64,000 bases of DNA from Euwallacea fornicatus (GCF_040115645.1 NC_089543.1:2418001-2482000); one strand, 5' to 3'; shown: positions 10,901-24,575, counted from the stretch's first letter. Numbers and translations: made by a program. Notes: generated from the letters alone by a model not told the origin.

Positions 10901-13900
10901 CTCTCCTCTTCCCTATTATCCCTAATTTTTATTACCGTTTTTATCATTACCGAGATTGAGAAGACGTGCCATGACGAGTTAATCGGATCAGAACCCCGAG
11001 TTTTAAGAATCTGATCAGGATTTGCGATGTACGTTAGTCGACGCTTTAGCAGGAAATTTATAGGCTTTGAGATGAGTTTATCTATTTAAGAAATTATAGG
11101 ATTAGGTCAGGGGTAAAAAGCAATATTTTCATGACCAAATGGGCAATGGTTGTTTTCAAACAGACCATACACAGTGTGGACGAAAGATGTAAGAGTTTCA
11201 TCGAATATTAACGATTCTACATTTTTCAATAAGAAATCATGACCGATTGACGATTTTCGCTCGTATTGAATGAATGAACAACGAACAAACACAACACTCA
11301 ATAATGAACAAAAAATGGCAAAAAAGTAGACAGGAAAAGAACCTTATAACTTACTGTTAATATAGGGGAGTAAGTTTTTATTATATACTCTGCGACTATA
11401 AATTCTAACCTCCAATCCCCGTTAACTTTGTAACAAATTATTATTATTTTTATTTCAAAGCAGCATTAAATGGGACAAAAAAAAACTATCTTTTACGTCA
11501 CCGGTAGCACAAAATGACCTATTTTTTAAAATCAAACATGGGTCAAGTGAGACTTCATATTAAAGGTCTTCCAGAACTACACACAATGGTGTATTACGAT
11601 TCAAAATCTACGTATTCGTATTTGAGAAAGATAAGTACAAGTTTGGTAAAAAAAATGGCAATGCGCACTTAACTAAATGAGCCGTAAACAACGAAAAAAC
11701 TTATTTGATAATAGGAAATTAGATTGTTTTCAATTTTGTGCTCACAAACAGTCTTTGGTAATTTTCATTATTCTTTTTGTTCTTTTTGTTAACCACGATT
11801 TAACAATTTTTACCATATTGAATGCTGCCTCTAAATTAAAAAAAAAAACAATAGTTTTTTAATAAGTTAACCGGGGGTACAATTTAGAATTCCACGGTAT
11901 GCAGGGTATTGCAATTTTCGTGAAAATTTAGAAATTCTAAGAACTTTTCATATAGTATATTCTGTTCCTATTTTCACCTGTTTTCGAGATATTAACGTTC
12001 CAAATGGACAACTTTCAGAATTTCGGCAATCATGCCTTCTAAAACATTTTTGAGATTAAGTGTTTCCAATCTCGAGGAAAAGACGCAAATGAAGAGTGAC
12101 TAGAAAAAATCTTTAATTCGAAAAAAAAATGTATTTAATTAGGTCTATTTATTTTTGTGTTTTAACGAAAAATATCGTTTATACTAATGAGCAATTAAGA
12201 TCCTTGCTCAGCAAATAAGAAATATCTGTCACTGGCTTAGATAAAAGAAAAGAAAAATCATTCATACAAACTAAATGGGGCGATAATTCGTTGAGAAGTT
12301 ATCACAAATACTAACAAAAAGAAACGCTGATAACCCATTCTTTGCGGGGTTTTATTAAATGAAATAAGACGTATACGTTGTTATCGGTTGGGAGTGGCAA
12401 GCGTCGGGCCACTTTGGCAGCTTTCATTTTTGAGAATTAATTTCCTGTTGGCATTCTTTAAAAAGGGGAGACAAGCACAGTGCATTTGTGACTTCGAGTC
12501 AGCTAACCGCATATTGTTTGCGGAGAAGCTAATAAGAAAAACTCTAACTGCTTTTCCAGATTCAGTTACCAGGGGTATCCCAAGAGTTTACATGGAAGCG
12601 GTCTGCCACTAGGGAGCTAAGTAAATGCAATTCGACTATCAATATCGTTAATGAACTAATAAGTAAGCACTGACGCGCAAATGATAGTGATAGCTAAATG
12701 TGCATCATACACTCCAAAGTTATGAGACTAATATGGTTTTCAAAGCGGCGCAGGTTTCAAGTTGTTGTACTCGCGGTGTGCTGCACATCGCCCTTTTTGC
12801 AAGCACAAATTAAGGGTCAATACTAAAATCAAACAATACATTCTTCTCAACCGTCACTGGTATTGAAATACTCATCAAAAATATATCTAGTGAAGCAAAA
12901 TTTAATTAAAATTCAATCAGAACGCCGTTGGCATTTATCACAGTGTTATCTCTTTGGGTTCTGCCTAAGAAAACATTTTAAATAGTAAATTGTCAGCATC
13001 TGCACTGCCTCCTATGAAATTATGTGTCTTAAATGGAAGAAAATCAACACATTTAGAAGATAAAACCGAGACTGCTCGCGTGCTTTTTGGACGGTTGGCC
13101 ATTATTTGACGTTCCGTCTGTCATATTTTATTGCTGTCGTTCGCTTATCAACGATAAACTTGGGAATTTTATTGTGTATTACGAGTTTAAATTTTTCTTT
13201 AATATCAGGGGTGCAATAAGGCCAAACGTAATGTTCTGTGCCCGAGAGTTCACTTTAACGTGGGTCTTAATTGAGTACGCGATACCTATTTCGATATTGA
13301 TACTATCGTAATTATTAGAGTATTTGAACATTTGCTACCTACGTGGTTCCATTATTTAGGGTAAAACCAGAGGATTGAAATAAAGTGTTAAATATCAATT
13401 TCTCCTTGTAGGGGAAGCTTTTAAATAGGGATGAGCCTGGAAAGCAACAGGTTATCTCGTTTGAAGGCATAGAGGGATAAACAGTGGAAACCGTCCTGTC
13501 GGTAGTGTAAAAAGATTAATTTTCCGAAAACCGTATAGGAGAGGATAGCGTGGACTTTAAAGACTTCTAATTGGCCATTAAGGGTTATTTTGTGCTCGAG
13601 GCGCCGCAGAAAGTGGTGTGTATGTGGTCAGATAGGCGACCCCACCGCCTTGCCGCAACTGCTAAGTATCCAGGCCTCTCTACTTAATTAGTTGAAAGCG
13701 GAGTTCCCTTTGGTCTTCGACTTATAAAGATCTATTGATGCATGAGCATTATTAATTCTATCTAACTCAGATTCGAACGGAGACCGCATCCAAGTTTTAC
13801 TCACCAAATAGGATAAAGCTACAAAGGGAATTGAATTGGTAACTTGATTTTGTCGGGACCTTGCAGGCGACATCTTCGATAATTACTTTAATAGCCAGAT

Positions 13901-16300
13901 CATAACTTTACCTGCACTTGGGCAAAGTAAAGGGTAAGTGGTAATGTGGTTAAAATATCAAACCTACATTTAGATTCCAGTAATTTCTATTTAATTCAAA
14001 GTCTTCTTTGCCTTGAAATCTTAAGTGCCAAACTGAATCAATAAGCCTAAGTCACTGAGCAGATACCTTTTACCAAGTTCCCGTTGAGGAAAATCGGAAA
14101 TGTTTGCTTCGGTTTGCATCCCCAAATCCCACTCTTAAATAAAATCCCATGTTTAGACGGTACTCGATATCTGGCCTGATCTTTGGTAACAAGGCTAAAA
14201 GGCAGTCGAGGATTTACGTAAAAGCGTATCTCGATGTTCCGTGATCTCTCATCCAGGATGACAAGGAGTCGAGAGGCTTTTCAAATAACTTCAATTGAAC
14301 CGCAAATATACCTCGGTTTTATACAGTTTGTCGAATTTATTTATCTTCAGAGTTATGATACTCCAGGATTTGTATGTCGTGGATATCCATAATGTTTCCA
14401 ATCAGAAAATCCAGACTTTTTATACATGTTACTGTGTAGATACGCATAGTGTATAGTAGCGAGAAATGAGCTATTAAAAGGCGTAAAATATAAGTTTTTC
14501 CTGTGTAGAATATATCATAATAATTTCGGGTAAACTGCAAGCGGGGATCTGCAGGAACGTTCCCAAGCCCAACAATATAATTCCAAGAAGGCAGTAAATC
14601 TCAACTTTTAGGAGTGTGCGACTCGGTAAAGAGAGAAAAGCACGAAAGGAAGGGGATTAAAGATCAGTAATCTTATAGGTTAGATGAATTATGGCGGTAT
14701 TTCCCGGTTCCATTTCGCTTCCCGAGCCACCTTCTCAAAAATCCTTTATGTTTGCCGAGAAATTGCCGTTTAGTTGCTCGAGATTATGAAGACGAAATTA
14801 ATTAAGATTCTATAGCCCATGTATCTTCGGATTTCGATGCCAGGTGCCGGTATAGACGTAGTCCCGAGACAACATAGTCTTACGCGAGGGCCTGCTTATG
14901 ATTTATCTCAGCCACTTATTGCGCCCTACTTATTAAGTGTACTTTACTGATTAACTCAATTCCTTCCAGGTTAATGCTTGTCAAAAAGATTCATGTTATT
15001 GGCAATATATTATAATCGGACGTTAATTTATATTTTAATTTAGATACCTACAACTACCTCTAATGAAAATATAACCTGCGCTCAATCTAAATTCTGAAAG
15101 TTAAAAAGTTACGGTAGTCGGACGTACATACCCCAGATATATTAACCCTTGACATACAATTACAGAAATATTTATTTTATTACCCCACAACCCACAACTT
15201 TGAACATAGTACTGAAAAAATTGCTATTTTGCATATTTACTATGCCATGAAACTGGAATTGAATCCAGGTTCAGTTTAATGGAACCATTGTATATTTATA
15301 TAATCGAAAACTAGATTCGATTTGAAAAGCAGCTTTCTTTAACATTTAGAATCACAGCACATTGAGATTCAAAATTCATGTGAAAAAAATCAGGTTATTT
15401 TTAAATCATTACATGTTTTAATCTAAAATCACAAAATAAAGAAATCGGCAGACATGTGCTTAATTCAGATGGAAAATGGTCCTGAACTCAAAATAATTTA
15501 TTTTCAACGCGGACACGCAGTAAATATATTCATTTTCGTACTTTATCCTCAATTTAATACTAGGCAACCCACGATACACGGCATTTCTTTGGACAAATCA
15601 ATGAACTAGTCAAATAAAGACATTTTAGAATATTGACGTTTTCTAATGATATTTAAGATAAAACTATAAAGACACAAAAATCACTACAAAGAATATACCA
15701 GTAAAATTTTTGGTTGTGCAATAATAAGCAAAAAATGTAATTTACCACTTTCAAGTGATTTCTTGTCGTTTTGGTGAAGGTAAATTCTCCTCTTTATCAA
15801 AGCTTAGCTTGGTTTAAATAATTACAAAGTTGATAAAAATCGTCATTAAAAGTCATATTTTACATTATCCAAATATAAATTAATGTAATAAGCACATCAT
15901 TACACAGAATATCAGTATATTATTTTATACACTATTCATACAAGCCTAATATCCTATTAAATTCTTATGAGTTACTTTGCAATAATTATTATAGACATTA
16001 TGAGGGTGAAACACGCCCATGTTTCTTATCTGTATCTAAAGTAAAATACATTTTTTTTGCACAAATATGGTGTATTGACTTAAATCTGCACTCACAAATA
16101 ATTTTCAAGCAATCAAGACAATTTGTTAATCGCAAATCTTCTAAAGCTTCTTATCCACCTTGAATCGTGAAATCTAGTAAATAAACCACTATAAAACAAC
16201 TATATATAAATGTTATTTGTTTAAACATTTGGGTAATTTTTTTTGTATATAATTAACTTGGTTTATCAGTTTTCTACATTTGAATTTAGCCGGCATTCCT
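7981..16300. other. 8.3 kb intergenic, no gene seen
   Basis: AT-rich sequence without a supported gene. Open frames of 60-83 codons (for example 10674-10925, 12388-12612 and 13087-13311) carry no domain motif and are not joined by convincing splice sites. Short GC-richer patches occur near 10260-10400 and 13600-13680 with no recognisable content. The last kilobase is very AT-rich and leads into the promoter of the disulfide isomerase gene. Confidence 0.5.
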
Positions 16301-16302
16301 GG

Positions 16303-16406
16303 CCAATGGCTGCGTTACATTTTTATAGCCGTAGTGACGATCGGCCAATCACAATGGGACAACACAAAGGCTAACGCATGAGCTTTCGATATAATCGTGG
16401 CCACGT
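16303..16406 (+). promoter_or_regulatory. putative promoter of the ERp57-like gene
   Basis: Two CCAAT boxes (16303-16307 and 16345-16349), a TGACG at 16335-16339 and a CCACGT core inside a GTGGCCAC palindrome at 16399-16406 cluster just upstream of the disulfide isomerase start. ER chaperone genes are known to use CCAAT plus CCACG/TGACGTGG-type sites for ATF6 and XBP1. The exact CCAAT-N9-CCACG spacing is not present here, so control by the unfolded-protein response is an inference. Confidence 0.35.
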
Positions 16407-16501
16407 ACAAATCCCACTACTTCTTTTGACAGTTCTTAAAAGTCTTAGAGGTACGTTCGAAGCCGGTTCGGATTTATTTTGTCGCGCAAAACTAAGAGAA
16501 A

Positions 16502-19407
16502 ATGTACCTTTTGCAACTATTTACCGTACTTTATATAGCTTCCAGTGCTCTGGCAACAGAAGAGGACGTTCTAGAGTTGGGAGACAGCGATTTTGACTCC
16601 AAACTTGCCGAACATGAGACAGCCTTGGTGATGTTTTATGCCCCATGGTAAGTTCTTGCCCATTTTCTAATACCTTTGAACTCATTTGCCCAAATTTTTT
16701 AACGTCATGTAACTACAGTGCGAACCTAAAAAATTTGTTGACTTTAATGGGAATATATAACCCCAAAACAAGAATTTTGTGTGTTGGGGCTTTGGTACAA
16801 TAATTTTTTTTTTATATTTAAGTATATTTGTAAGAACTTTTAATTGTCCTAAATATTAAGGCATTAATTACTAATAACCTTAGTTGAGATAAATATTTGA
16901 AAAATAACTGTAAAATGCTATAAATGTCTGGATACTATTCCAACAAAAATATACTTTTAATTTCCCTCCTTTCCTCTCTATTCTGTTGTTAAAAAATAAT
17001 AGAACAAATCAAATTAAATAACAACAGAATACAGTACTTAATTATCAACAACTGTCACAATGCACACCTAAGAATATAAAAGTAAAGAAGACATGCCAGT
17101 GGTACTATCTGGTATAAAGTCAGTTACCTCATTTGAAAAAGAAGCAAAAGTCTATATAGCCCTATAGAAAGTATGTCTGATTCAAGTGCCAACATATTTT
17201 TTTCTATAGAAAGGTTTTGGTTTATTTTCTAAAGCAGGAGTCCACAACATGACCCTTATACATTGTATAGACAACTAAAAATATATTCCACATTATAGGT
17301 TTTAAAAAAATTTAATATAAAAATTCAATAATAATATTTTTTATATTTGTTGTAACTCAAGTACACCCTACTACATAAAAAATTAAGGTGATAAACAAAC
17401 CAAAGGTTAATAATTTTACTTTCACAATATAAAATAGATAGGAACTTTCCAATCCCCAATACACATCAGCAAATTAAAAAAAACTATATTTTCATATTTT
17501 CATGTGACATGAAAACAATATTTATAATTGTTCTTTGCAAATTTTGCAATGTGTGGTAATTTTTCTTTAGGTGTGGTCACTGTAAACGTCTGAAACCGGA
17601 ATATGCCAAAGCTGCTGAAGACCTGATCCGAAATGACCCTCCAGTTGCCTTAGTAAAAGTTGATTGTACTGAAGCAGGTAAAGAAACCTGTAACAAGAAC
17701 TCTGTCAATGGATATCCCACACTGAAAATCTTCCGCAATGGAGAGTATTCTCAAGATTATAATGGACCTAGAGAAGCCAATGGTAATGCCAATTTTCTTG
17801 ACCTTTAAACTCATATTAAGTTCTTTTTTTCATTATAGGCATTGTAAAATACATGAAATCGCAAGTGGGACCAGCTTCAAGAGAACTTAAAGCAATTGCT
17901 GACTTGGAAAAATTGTTGAGTGGAGAAAAAGAATCTGTGGTTGTTGGTTTCTTTGAAAAGGAATCAGACCTTAAGGCTGCTTTCCTGCAACTTGCAAACA
18001 AATTGAGAGAAAAAGTACAATTTGCTCATTCTTCCTTTAAGGAAGTGTTGGATAAACAAGGCTTAAGGTAACTGTCACCTTAAATTTTATTCATTAACAA
18101 TTTGATTGATTTTATTCTTTAGTGATGGAGTAGTTCTCTTCCGCCCAGCCCACTTGAAAAACAAATTTGAACCTGAATCAGTTACATACTCTGGTTCTGC
18201 TGAAACTGCTGATTTAAATGATTTTGTTACCAAGAACTTGTAAGTAATTATTAATTATTATTGAAAGAACCTTTGTTGTTGCCAATTTTCCATCTAATTA
18301 AAGATAACCTTTGACTTATTTGTGACATCTTTTAAAATCTTTACAAATTTAGCCATGGATTGGTGGGTGTGCGCAAAACTGACAATCAGCGTGAATTCAA
18401 CAAACCTTTAGTTATTGTCTACTACGGTGTTGACTATGTGAAGAACCCCAAGGGAACTAACTACTGGCGGAACAGGGTTTTGAAGGTTTGATTGTGTTAA
18501 TCTTGCAATGTTATAAACTATAATTGAGGTTGTTATAGGTAGCCAAAGGTTTTGAAGGGAAAGTCAACTTTGCGATTGCGGCCAATGATGAATTCACTCA
18601 TGAACTTAACGAATTCGGCATTGAGTTCGCTCAGAGTGACAAACCTCGGGTTGCAGCTCGAGACTCCAATGACAAAAAATACGTTCTCCGCGAAGAATTC
18701 TCGTAAGAAAGATATGCGCTGTCTTGGCCAATGTTATTTAATAAATTTCTCAAATAGTGTCGACGCTTTAGAGGCCTTTGTAAACGACTTACTGGATGGA
18801 AATTTGGAAGCCTACATAAAATCGGAACCTATCCCTGAAACTCAAGAAGGACCAGTTACAGTGGCTGTAGCCAGGAACTTTGATGATACTGTAATTAACA
18901 ATGGAAAAGACACGTTAATTGAGTTTTATGCCCCTTGGTGCGGACACTGCAAGAAGTTGGCTCCAACTTTCGATGAATTAGCTGAGAAAGTAAGATAATA
19001 AACTATTGACCGCGGTTTTATGCATCTCATTGTGATTAATAATTATATTAATTTCATAATTTTGAATCTTAATACATGTATGTTTCTAATTTTTAGTTAA
19101 AAGATGAAGATGTCGCTATTGTGAAGATGGACGCAACTGCCAATGATGTAACTGCTCCATTTGATGTTCGTGGTTTTCCAACTCTTTACTGGGCACCAAA
19201 GGACAAGAAAGATAGTCCTGTCAGATATGATGTACGTAAAACTCATTCATTGCTTAAAGATTTGTTTTTAAAGTGATTATAATTGTTCTAATGCAGGGTG
19301 GACGGGAGATAAATGATTTTATCAATTACATTGCCAAGGAAGCAACCAACGAACTGAAAGGCTGGGACAGAAGCGGAAACCCAAAGCCCGATAAGACTGA
19401 ATTGTAG
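16502..19407 (+). CDS. protein disulfide isomerase A3 (ERp57/ERp60-like)
   Basis: This is an ER-lumen thiol-disulfide oxidoreductase that forms and reshuffles disulfides in secretory proteins. Nine exons splice in frame: 16502-16647, 17571-17782, 17839-18067, 18123-18239, 18353-18485, 18539-18702, 18758-18989, 19097-19231 and 19297-19407, giving 492 residues, the usual ERp57 length. Residues 1 to about 18 are a signal peptide ending SSALA. Thioredoxin domain a has WCGHC with Cys50 and Cys53, two redox-inactive b domains follow, and domain a' has WCGHC with Cys395 and Cys398. The C-terminus is KTEL, a KDEL-type retrieval signal. The ATG chosen is the one directly before the signal peptide; a longer frame from 16378 runs through the 5' UTR. 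The first intron (923 bases) is long and splits the first WCGHC codon run; the others are 53-113 bases. The family assignment is firm. Confidence 0.97.
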
Positions 19408-19605
19408 GTTGTTAAGTGGTGTTTTAGAATTTTTGTATTTTTTACGCCCATGTGGAGTTGGGATTTTCACGTTGTAAGGAAGTGTAGACCTTTATTCTAG
19501 ACATTTGCATATATTTTTCGGGTTTTCATTTTTTAATCATTCAAATACTGTTGGATATCACTCCTGGTTGAAAACGTCAAAGAGCTTTTGTATTTTTATA
19601 AGTAA

Positions 19606-19611
19606 AATAAA
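19606..19611 (+). promoter_or_regulatory. poly(A) signal of the ERp57-like gene
   Basis: AATAAA lies about 200 bases after the stop codon of the disulfide isomerase gene, a normal 3' UTR distance. Confidence 0.6.
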
Positions 19612-20925
19612 ATGTCGAGAAACCATGATTTTTGTTACTTCTATTAAGTTTCCTCAATTTTAAAACTCAAAAGTGATGTAGGTATTGAAAATTTTTGTTC
19701 ACTTACTGCATAAATACACCTTTCACTTGACATTTTTCAAAAAATAATTATTAGAAAGCTAACTTCTTCGATTCAGAACGATGTGACATGTTTAAGGTAT
19801 GTGTTGTGATGTTAATTTAATTTAATAAATAAATTGCTTTTATACAATTGTTTTTTTTTACTTTTTTAAACCAGTTTCTGATTTTTTACATCACTAATCT
19901 ATATAAGATATTAAAGACACCCTTTTATCTCTCTATTTAACAGTACTACGAATGCTTCTGTGGCATTTTTTGCAAAAAACAATTGCGTTATTTGGATAGG
20001 ATTAAAGAATAAAGTTTGAGTACACTTTCTGTTCTATTCGGATTTCTGTTTTAACAGCAAAATGGTTCTTTTTATATACCAATGATTTGACTTTCCTGAA
20101 CATTCGGGGATATTACAATTTTCACTGATAATAATTATTTTATGGTTTCTTAACGTAACGGTGGACATCGAATTATCTGTCTGTCATTATTAAATAAAAC
20201 TAGTGAAATAAATTTCAAGCATTGATACCAGACAATCTGGTAAATTTTTGAATATTCGTTTGACAATCTGTTCAAGTTTGTGAGCAACACATCGGGTGTA
20301 AAGGGAAAAGTCTCAAAAGAATATTATACGGTGAGAGTTGTATCTACTGAGCTTAGACTGAAAACAAGAGCATGTATTTTTTCACAAGTGTTTTTTGAGG
20401 GGTTGATATAAGATTTCCATTATTCCTATGATTGAAGCGTAAAAGTTTCGCTTTTCATTTGTAATTAATTTTACATATAACTGAGGGTTCTTTCACCTGT
20501 TTAGGTATTTAAGACTTAACGAAAACCAAATGAAGAAGATTAAATTGGTGCGCTTAAACTACAACAGAGTAGGGAGTTACTTTTAAATGCACAATTGCTC
20601 ACTGATAGATCGATGCACGATTTCCATATTAATTGACAAGGGATTCCCTACAGTAAATATAAATTTGCCCTACCTATATACAGTTCGCACACATATACAT
20701 ATCAATCCTGACGAGCTTGGGGAAACAGAAGCCGAAATGTTATCAGCCCAAAGTGCTAGATTGATATGCCGAATTGTGCTTACGATTGAAGTTTGAATCA
20801 AATTTAAAATTTACATTTTTACAACTCACAATAGTTGTGAAAAAATATTTCTATTAAGGCCACTCAGTTTGACCGAAATGTGAAATTCTGTTGGAAATGA
20901 AAGAACAAATATATACTGGACGTCT
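19612..20925. other. convergent intergenic region, no gene seen
   Basis: This lies between the 3' ends of the disulfide isomerase (+) and arginine kinase (-) genes. It is AT-rich with no supported coding exon. A 69-codon frame at 20587-20796 has no recognisable motif. Confidence 0.55.
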
Positions 20926-20931
20926 TTTATT
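20926..20931 (-). promoter_or_regulatory. poly(A) signal of arginine kinase
   Basis: AATAAA on the minus strand (tttatt on the plus strand), about 300 bases past the arginine kinase stop. It is the most likely processing signal for that gene. Confidence 0.5.
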
Positions 20932-21232
20932 AAACGACATTTTTTTAAATAAATTTGCAATTAAAATAATACTTATATATTTTACATTACAAACAAAAAG
21001 AAAACCAAGACGTACACCTTCTATGTGTGACATTAAATTAGTTGTAAAATAAAACGTTTTTGAGAATTAATGTCATCTAGAAAGCTTGACGAATAATACG
21101 CTAAATTATTAATTTGAGAAGCTTCGATTGCAGTAAGCATTCTCCGCTTCTACGGCAACCAATAAACGTATGAAAAGTACTAAAAAATTATCATATCATT
21201 GCTTATACGTAATGATCACGAATGTACGGGGT

Positions 21233-22544
21233 TTACAATTCCTTTTCGATTTTGATCAGTTCAGCAATACCATCGTACATTTCCTTGACAGCTTCGAATT
21301 CAGTAAGACCCATGCGCCTCTTGTTGGAAATGTCATAGATACCACCCTCAGCTTCGGTGTGCTCGCCGCGAGTACCACGAACTTGCAAGTTGTACTTGGA
21401 AGCAACTTCTTCAAGTTTGGCTTTGTTGGCGGCCAGCTTGGGTACCTTGATGTGTACTGAAGCACGAACAGTAGTACCTAAATTGGTTGGGCAAAAAGTG
21501 AGGAACCCAAGCCTGTCGTTGTGAGAAAAGGGGATACGCTTCTCGATATCATTGACAGCCGTGACCAGACGACGATAGACTTGTCCCAAGTCACCTCCCA
21601 TTTGCATGGAAATGATACGAAGATGATCTTCCTCATTACACCAGACCAAGAATGTTTTGTTTTCGTTGTGGAAAATACCACGTCCAGAAGGCCAGAAACG
21701 GCAGGCGTTGGCAGCCTGCAAGAATCTGTCGCCTTCCTTGAACAAGAAGTGATCGTCGATCAGTTTCTGCTGAACGTCTTTGCTCATTCCAGTCAAAGGA
21801 TAGAAAGTTCCTTTCAATTCGCCCTCAAGTCCGGATAGAGTGCTGGACACTTTCTGTTCCATTTCCTTGTACTGCTCTTCGGTCAAGCAGGGGTTGAAAG
21901 GATATCCTTCCATAGACCTACCGCACCTCACACGGGTGGAAACAACGAATTCGTTGTTGGGATCGAGGTTGCCAAACACACTGACATCACCCCAGTTTTT
22001 GGGGGGGTGCTTGTCGCCCTTGGTAAACCCTTTGTGATAGTCTTCGATGATGGGATCGAAGAGATCAGCGAATACTGTGTAGGCTTCAGCATCGGGGGCA
22101 TAGATACCGATTCCGGAATCATGATTCTCATAACCTGGAAAAATTACATAATAATTTTGAAACTTGAGTAAGAAATTGCTACAAATATTATAAAATTTAA
22201 ACAAATTTTTAGGTAAATCTGAACCTAAGCAATTAATCTCTATAAATAAGAATTGGAATTTCGCCAGTAGGGCTGCGATAATAACCAGCAAAACAGATCT
22301 TAGCTAAATATACAGAATCAAGGTTTCAAGTGTTTTTAGCTTAAATTATACAATTTGACTTCATTCTCTGTCTATTACCTGACTGGATGCAATCCAGAAG
22401 AGTAGATCCAAAAGAAGTTTTCTTGTTTTTGAGAGCGTCAAAGACCTCCCTGGTGAGATACTTCTTCAAAAGGGACTTAGAATCGGAAGCTTCAAGCTTC
22501 TTAAAGCCAGCTTCAAGTTTCTCGAGAACTGCGGCATCAACCAT
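21233..22544 (-). CDS. arginine kinase
   Basis: This enzyme transfers phosphate between ATP and arginine to buffer cellular ATP, and it is the main phosphagen kinase of arthropods. Two exons, 22379-22544 and 21233-22134, join at a phase-1 GT/AG intron of 244 bases to give 355 residues, the standard arthropod length. The N-terminal helical guanidino-kinase domain starts MVDAAVLEKLEAGF. The catalytic domain contains the 'STRVRCGRS' nucleotide-binding segment and the signature 'FCPTNLGT', whose Cys (about residue 270) corresponds to the conserved reactive Cys271. No stop or frameshift is seen. A 3' splice acceptor lies ten bases before the ATG (exon edge 22554), so the 5' UTR begins in an upstream exon I could not locate. 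Codon use is GC-richer than its surroundings, as expected of a highly expressed gene. Confidence 0.98.
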
Positions 22545-22553
22545 TGTGTCTTT

Positions 22554-23146
22554 TCTGCAAATGAACAGAGACTTTTCAATTTGGTTTTAAGTTTAAAGAT
22601 GGAAAAGTCCCTTTACATAAAGGAGAATCTATTAAATCTAGACAAATAAGGCGAGGAAAAAGCTTCTGAAATGAAGGAGCCGATAGTTCCGTTTAATTAA
22701 TACTAACTACGGTAAATCTCATGTAAGTTCGTTAAAGATGTATCGTAACACTAAAATTTATAACGGTTTCAGTACTCTTATGGATTATTAAATTCTAAAA
22801 TAACTTGTCCTATACTTTATAACTTAAAGAAAACACCGTGTGAATGACAGCCCAAATTTAACAATTTATTACTAGTTTTAAATCTTTTCTAAACAAAAGT
22901 TTTCTTATTTTTTAACTCGCTTATTTTTGCACAGCACAAAATACCACATATAATTCTTTAACCTTTTGAATTAAAAACATTTTTTTTAAATTCAGTCGGA
23001 ACCATTTACTGAGATGACATTCGCTTTCAGCTCAGAAATGAACGGTACTTTGAACAGAATTATATTGATTAATAGTGCTGAACGACAGTTTGAAAGCTTC
23101 ATAGGGGGTATTCGAAGCTTATACCTTACTTACAGAACCTAGAATA
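22554..23146 (-). other. 5' UTR intron and flank of arginine kinase, no other gene
   Basis: Directly upstream of the arginine kinase ATG the minus strand reads 'catttgcag' followed by 'aaaagacacaATG', a clean acceptor, so this stretch is at least partly a 5' UTR intron. The non-coding first exon and the promoter were not identified. No other coding sequence is visible. Confidence 0.5.
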
Positions 23147-23723
23147 CACTGCTCAAAATCATCAAGAGAACAAGACTGTTCTTGGGATCGTTAATTTGTG
23201 ACAAAAAAAAATTGCCAATACTTCATGTTGTTCGGTAGGTGATTAGTCGATTGTGGACACGATACCAAGGAACTGGAGAAGTGGTAGAAAAACATACTGA
23301 GTGTATACTCATAACAGCAACGCAAGATCATTCTCTGGTTCTTCAAGCTAGGCGTTTAAGAATAGTTACAGCTAGAGATCTACATTGGAAATATGCACGA
23401 GACATACGGTGTGCCGATTTCAGATCAAATTGCTACAAGCCCATGACATGAATTTGGTCTACACCCTCGTCAACCAATGCGGGTCACTAAAAAAAGGTGT
23501 AGAGTAAATCACGCTCTACCTTTGACTGGGGCGGAGGAACGTTAACATTGGGGTCTAGAAGAATAAGGCAATGTTTGGAAGAATCTGAGTTTCGGTTTGG
23601 ACCTGACATCTTAATGCTGGTGGTGATAACACGAGGTATTCAAGAATTTTATAGTCAATTACTCTCACTACATAAAGACTATAGCGAAAAATATGCTTGT
23701 TTCTGAGATCCTTTTCAACAGTG
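23147..23723 (+). mobile_element. Tc1-like transposon fossil, internally deleted
   Basis: Short inverted ends 'CACTG' flanked by TA stand at 23147 and 23723. Between them a plus-strand frame from about 23240 reads 'SRLWTRYQGTGEV', 'DHSLVLQARRLRIVTARDL' and 'VPISDQ'. This is the paired-type helix-turn-helix DNA-binding region typical of Tc1-family transposases. A later broken segment around 23470-23610, resembling the 'RPxRV...W...NVxFxxESxFGL' part of the catalytic core, contains stops. The remainder of the catalytic domain is deleted, so the copy is dead. Confidence 0.7.
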
Positions 23724-24575
23724 TATTTAACTAAAAAATCAGAAGTGTTATCATCCTAATTCGAAACGTACTTAAGTTTCCTTGGCATAATTTATGAATA
23801 TTTCGAGCTTAAATATGGAATTTTGCTCATCCCAGAATGCGTGGTTTTCCTAGAATTTTTATAATTAAAATGGTACATTATAAAATATTCGAAAGTATAA
23901 AAATTTCACAATCGTTCTCAAATGTATATGTGAAGTGTTCATAATATTCGAATATAAATTCACTAATATACAGGATGTTCCATTTAAATTAAGACGTGTT
24001 GTTGAGCTTTTCACATTTACATCCACGATAATATTTTGCAAACTATATTCGAATAAATCACTGAAAGGCTTTTATATGAAACGTACATCTACTTGGAATT
24101 TTAAAATGTCCAAAATGTACACAAATTCGAATAAATTGCAGTGAAATACTCGATAGTTCAAATGACTGTTGGTTTTTTTCGGCATAAATTAACTATTTCA
24201 GTTTTTTTTAATATGACGAATCAATTTTTATATATAAATATATTTCAAAGTTTCAAAGGCGAAGTGCTACGTGAATATTTCATTGGAGCAGTGAAAACCT
24301 TGTGCTTTTAATACTTTCGTGATGGAAACGCCCTTTGAACTTTAATACTTCTTTCGTCTCCGATAAAATAAAGGAAAATATTTTATTGATAATGGAATGA
24401 TCATGGACAGGCATTTTATTTGTTCTTATATTTTCCATGAAACCGCAAAAAAATGTTCTCCTCTATTACAAAATTCAAATTAAAGAAACACCACACACAA
24501 ACCACACAAAAGGACAATCACTAAGAATATTTGAATAAAAACATAAATCTAATGCAAAAAGTGTTTCGAAAAACG
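23724..24575. other. intergenic, no gene seen
   Basis: AT-rich. A TA-flanked 'CAGGATGTTCC' at 23971 looks like the left end of a transposon of the same broad type as those elsewhere in the window, but no matching right end was found. No coding exon is supported. Confidence 0.45.

Noticed and set aside
16378..16596. A 72-codon plus-strand frame starting upstream of the disulfide isomerase ATG
   Set aside because: It is out of frame with the family-matching signal peptide and covers the 5' UTR.
21170..22590. Several open frames of 65-105 codons on the plus strand and in other minus frames across the arginine kinase locus
   Set aside because: They are shadows of the GC-richer arginine kinase exons; the annotated frame has full-length family similarity.
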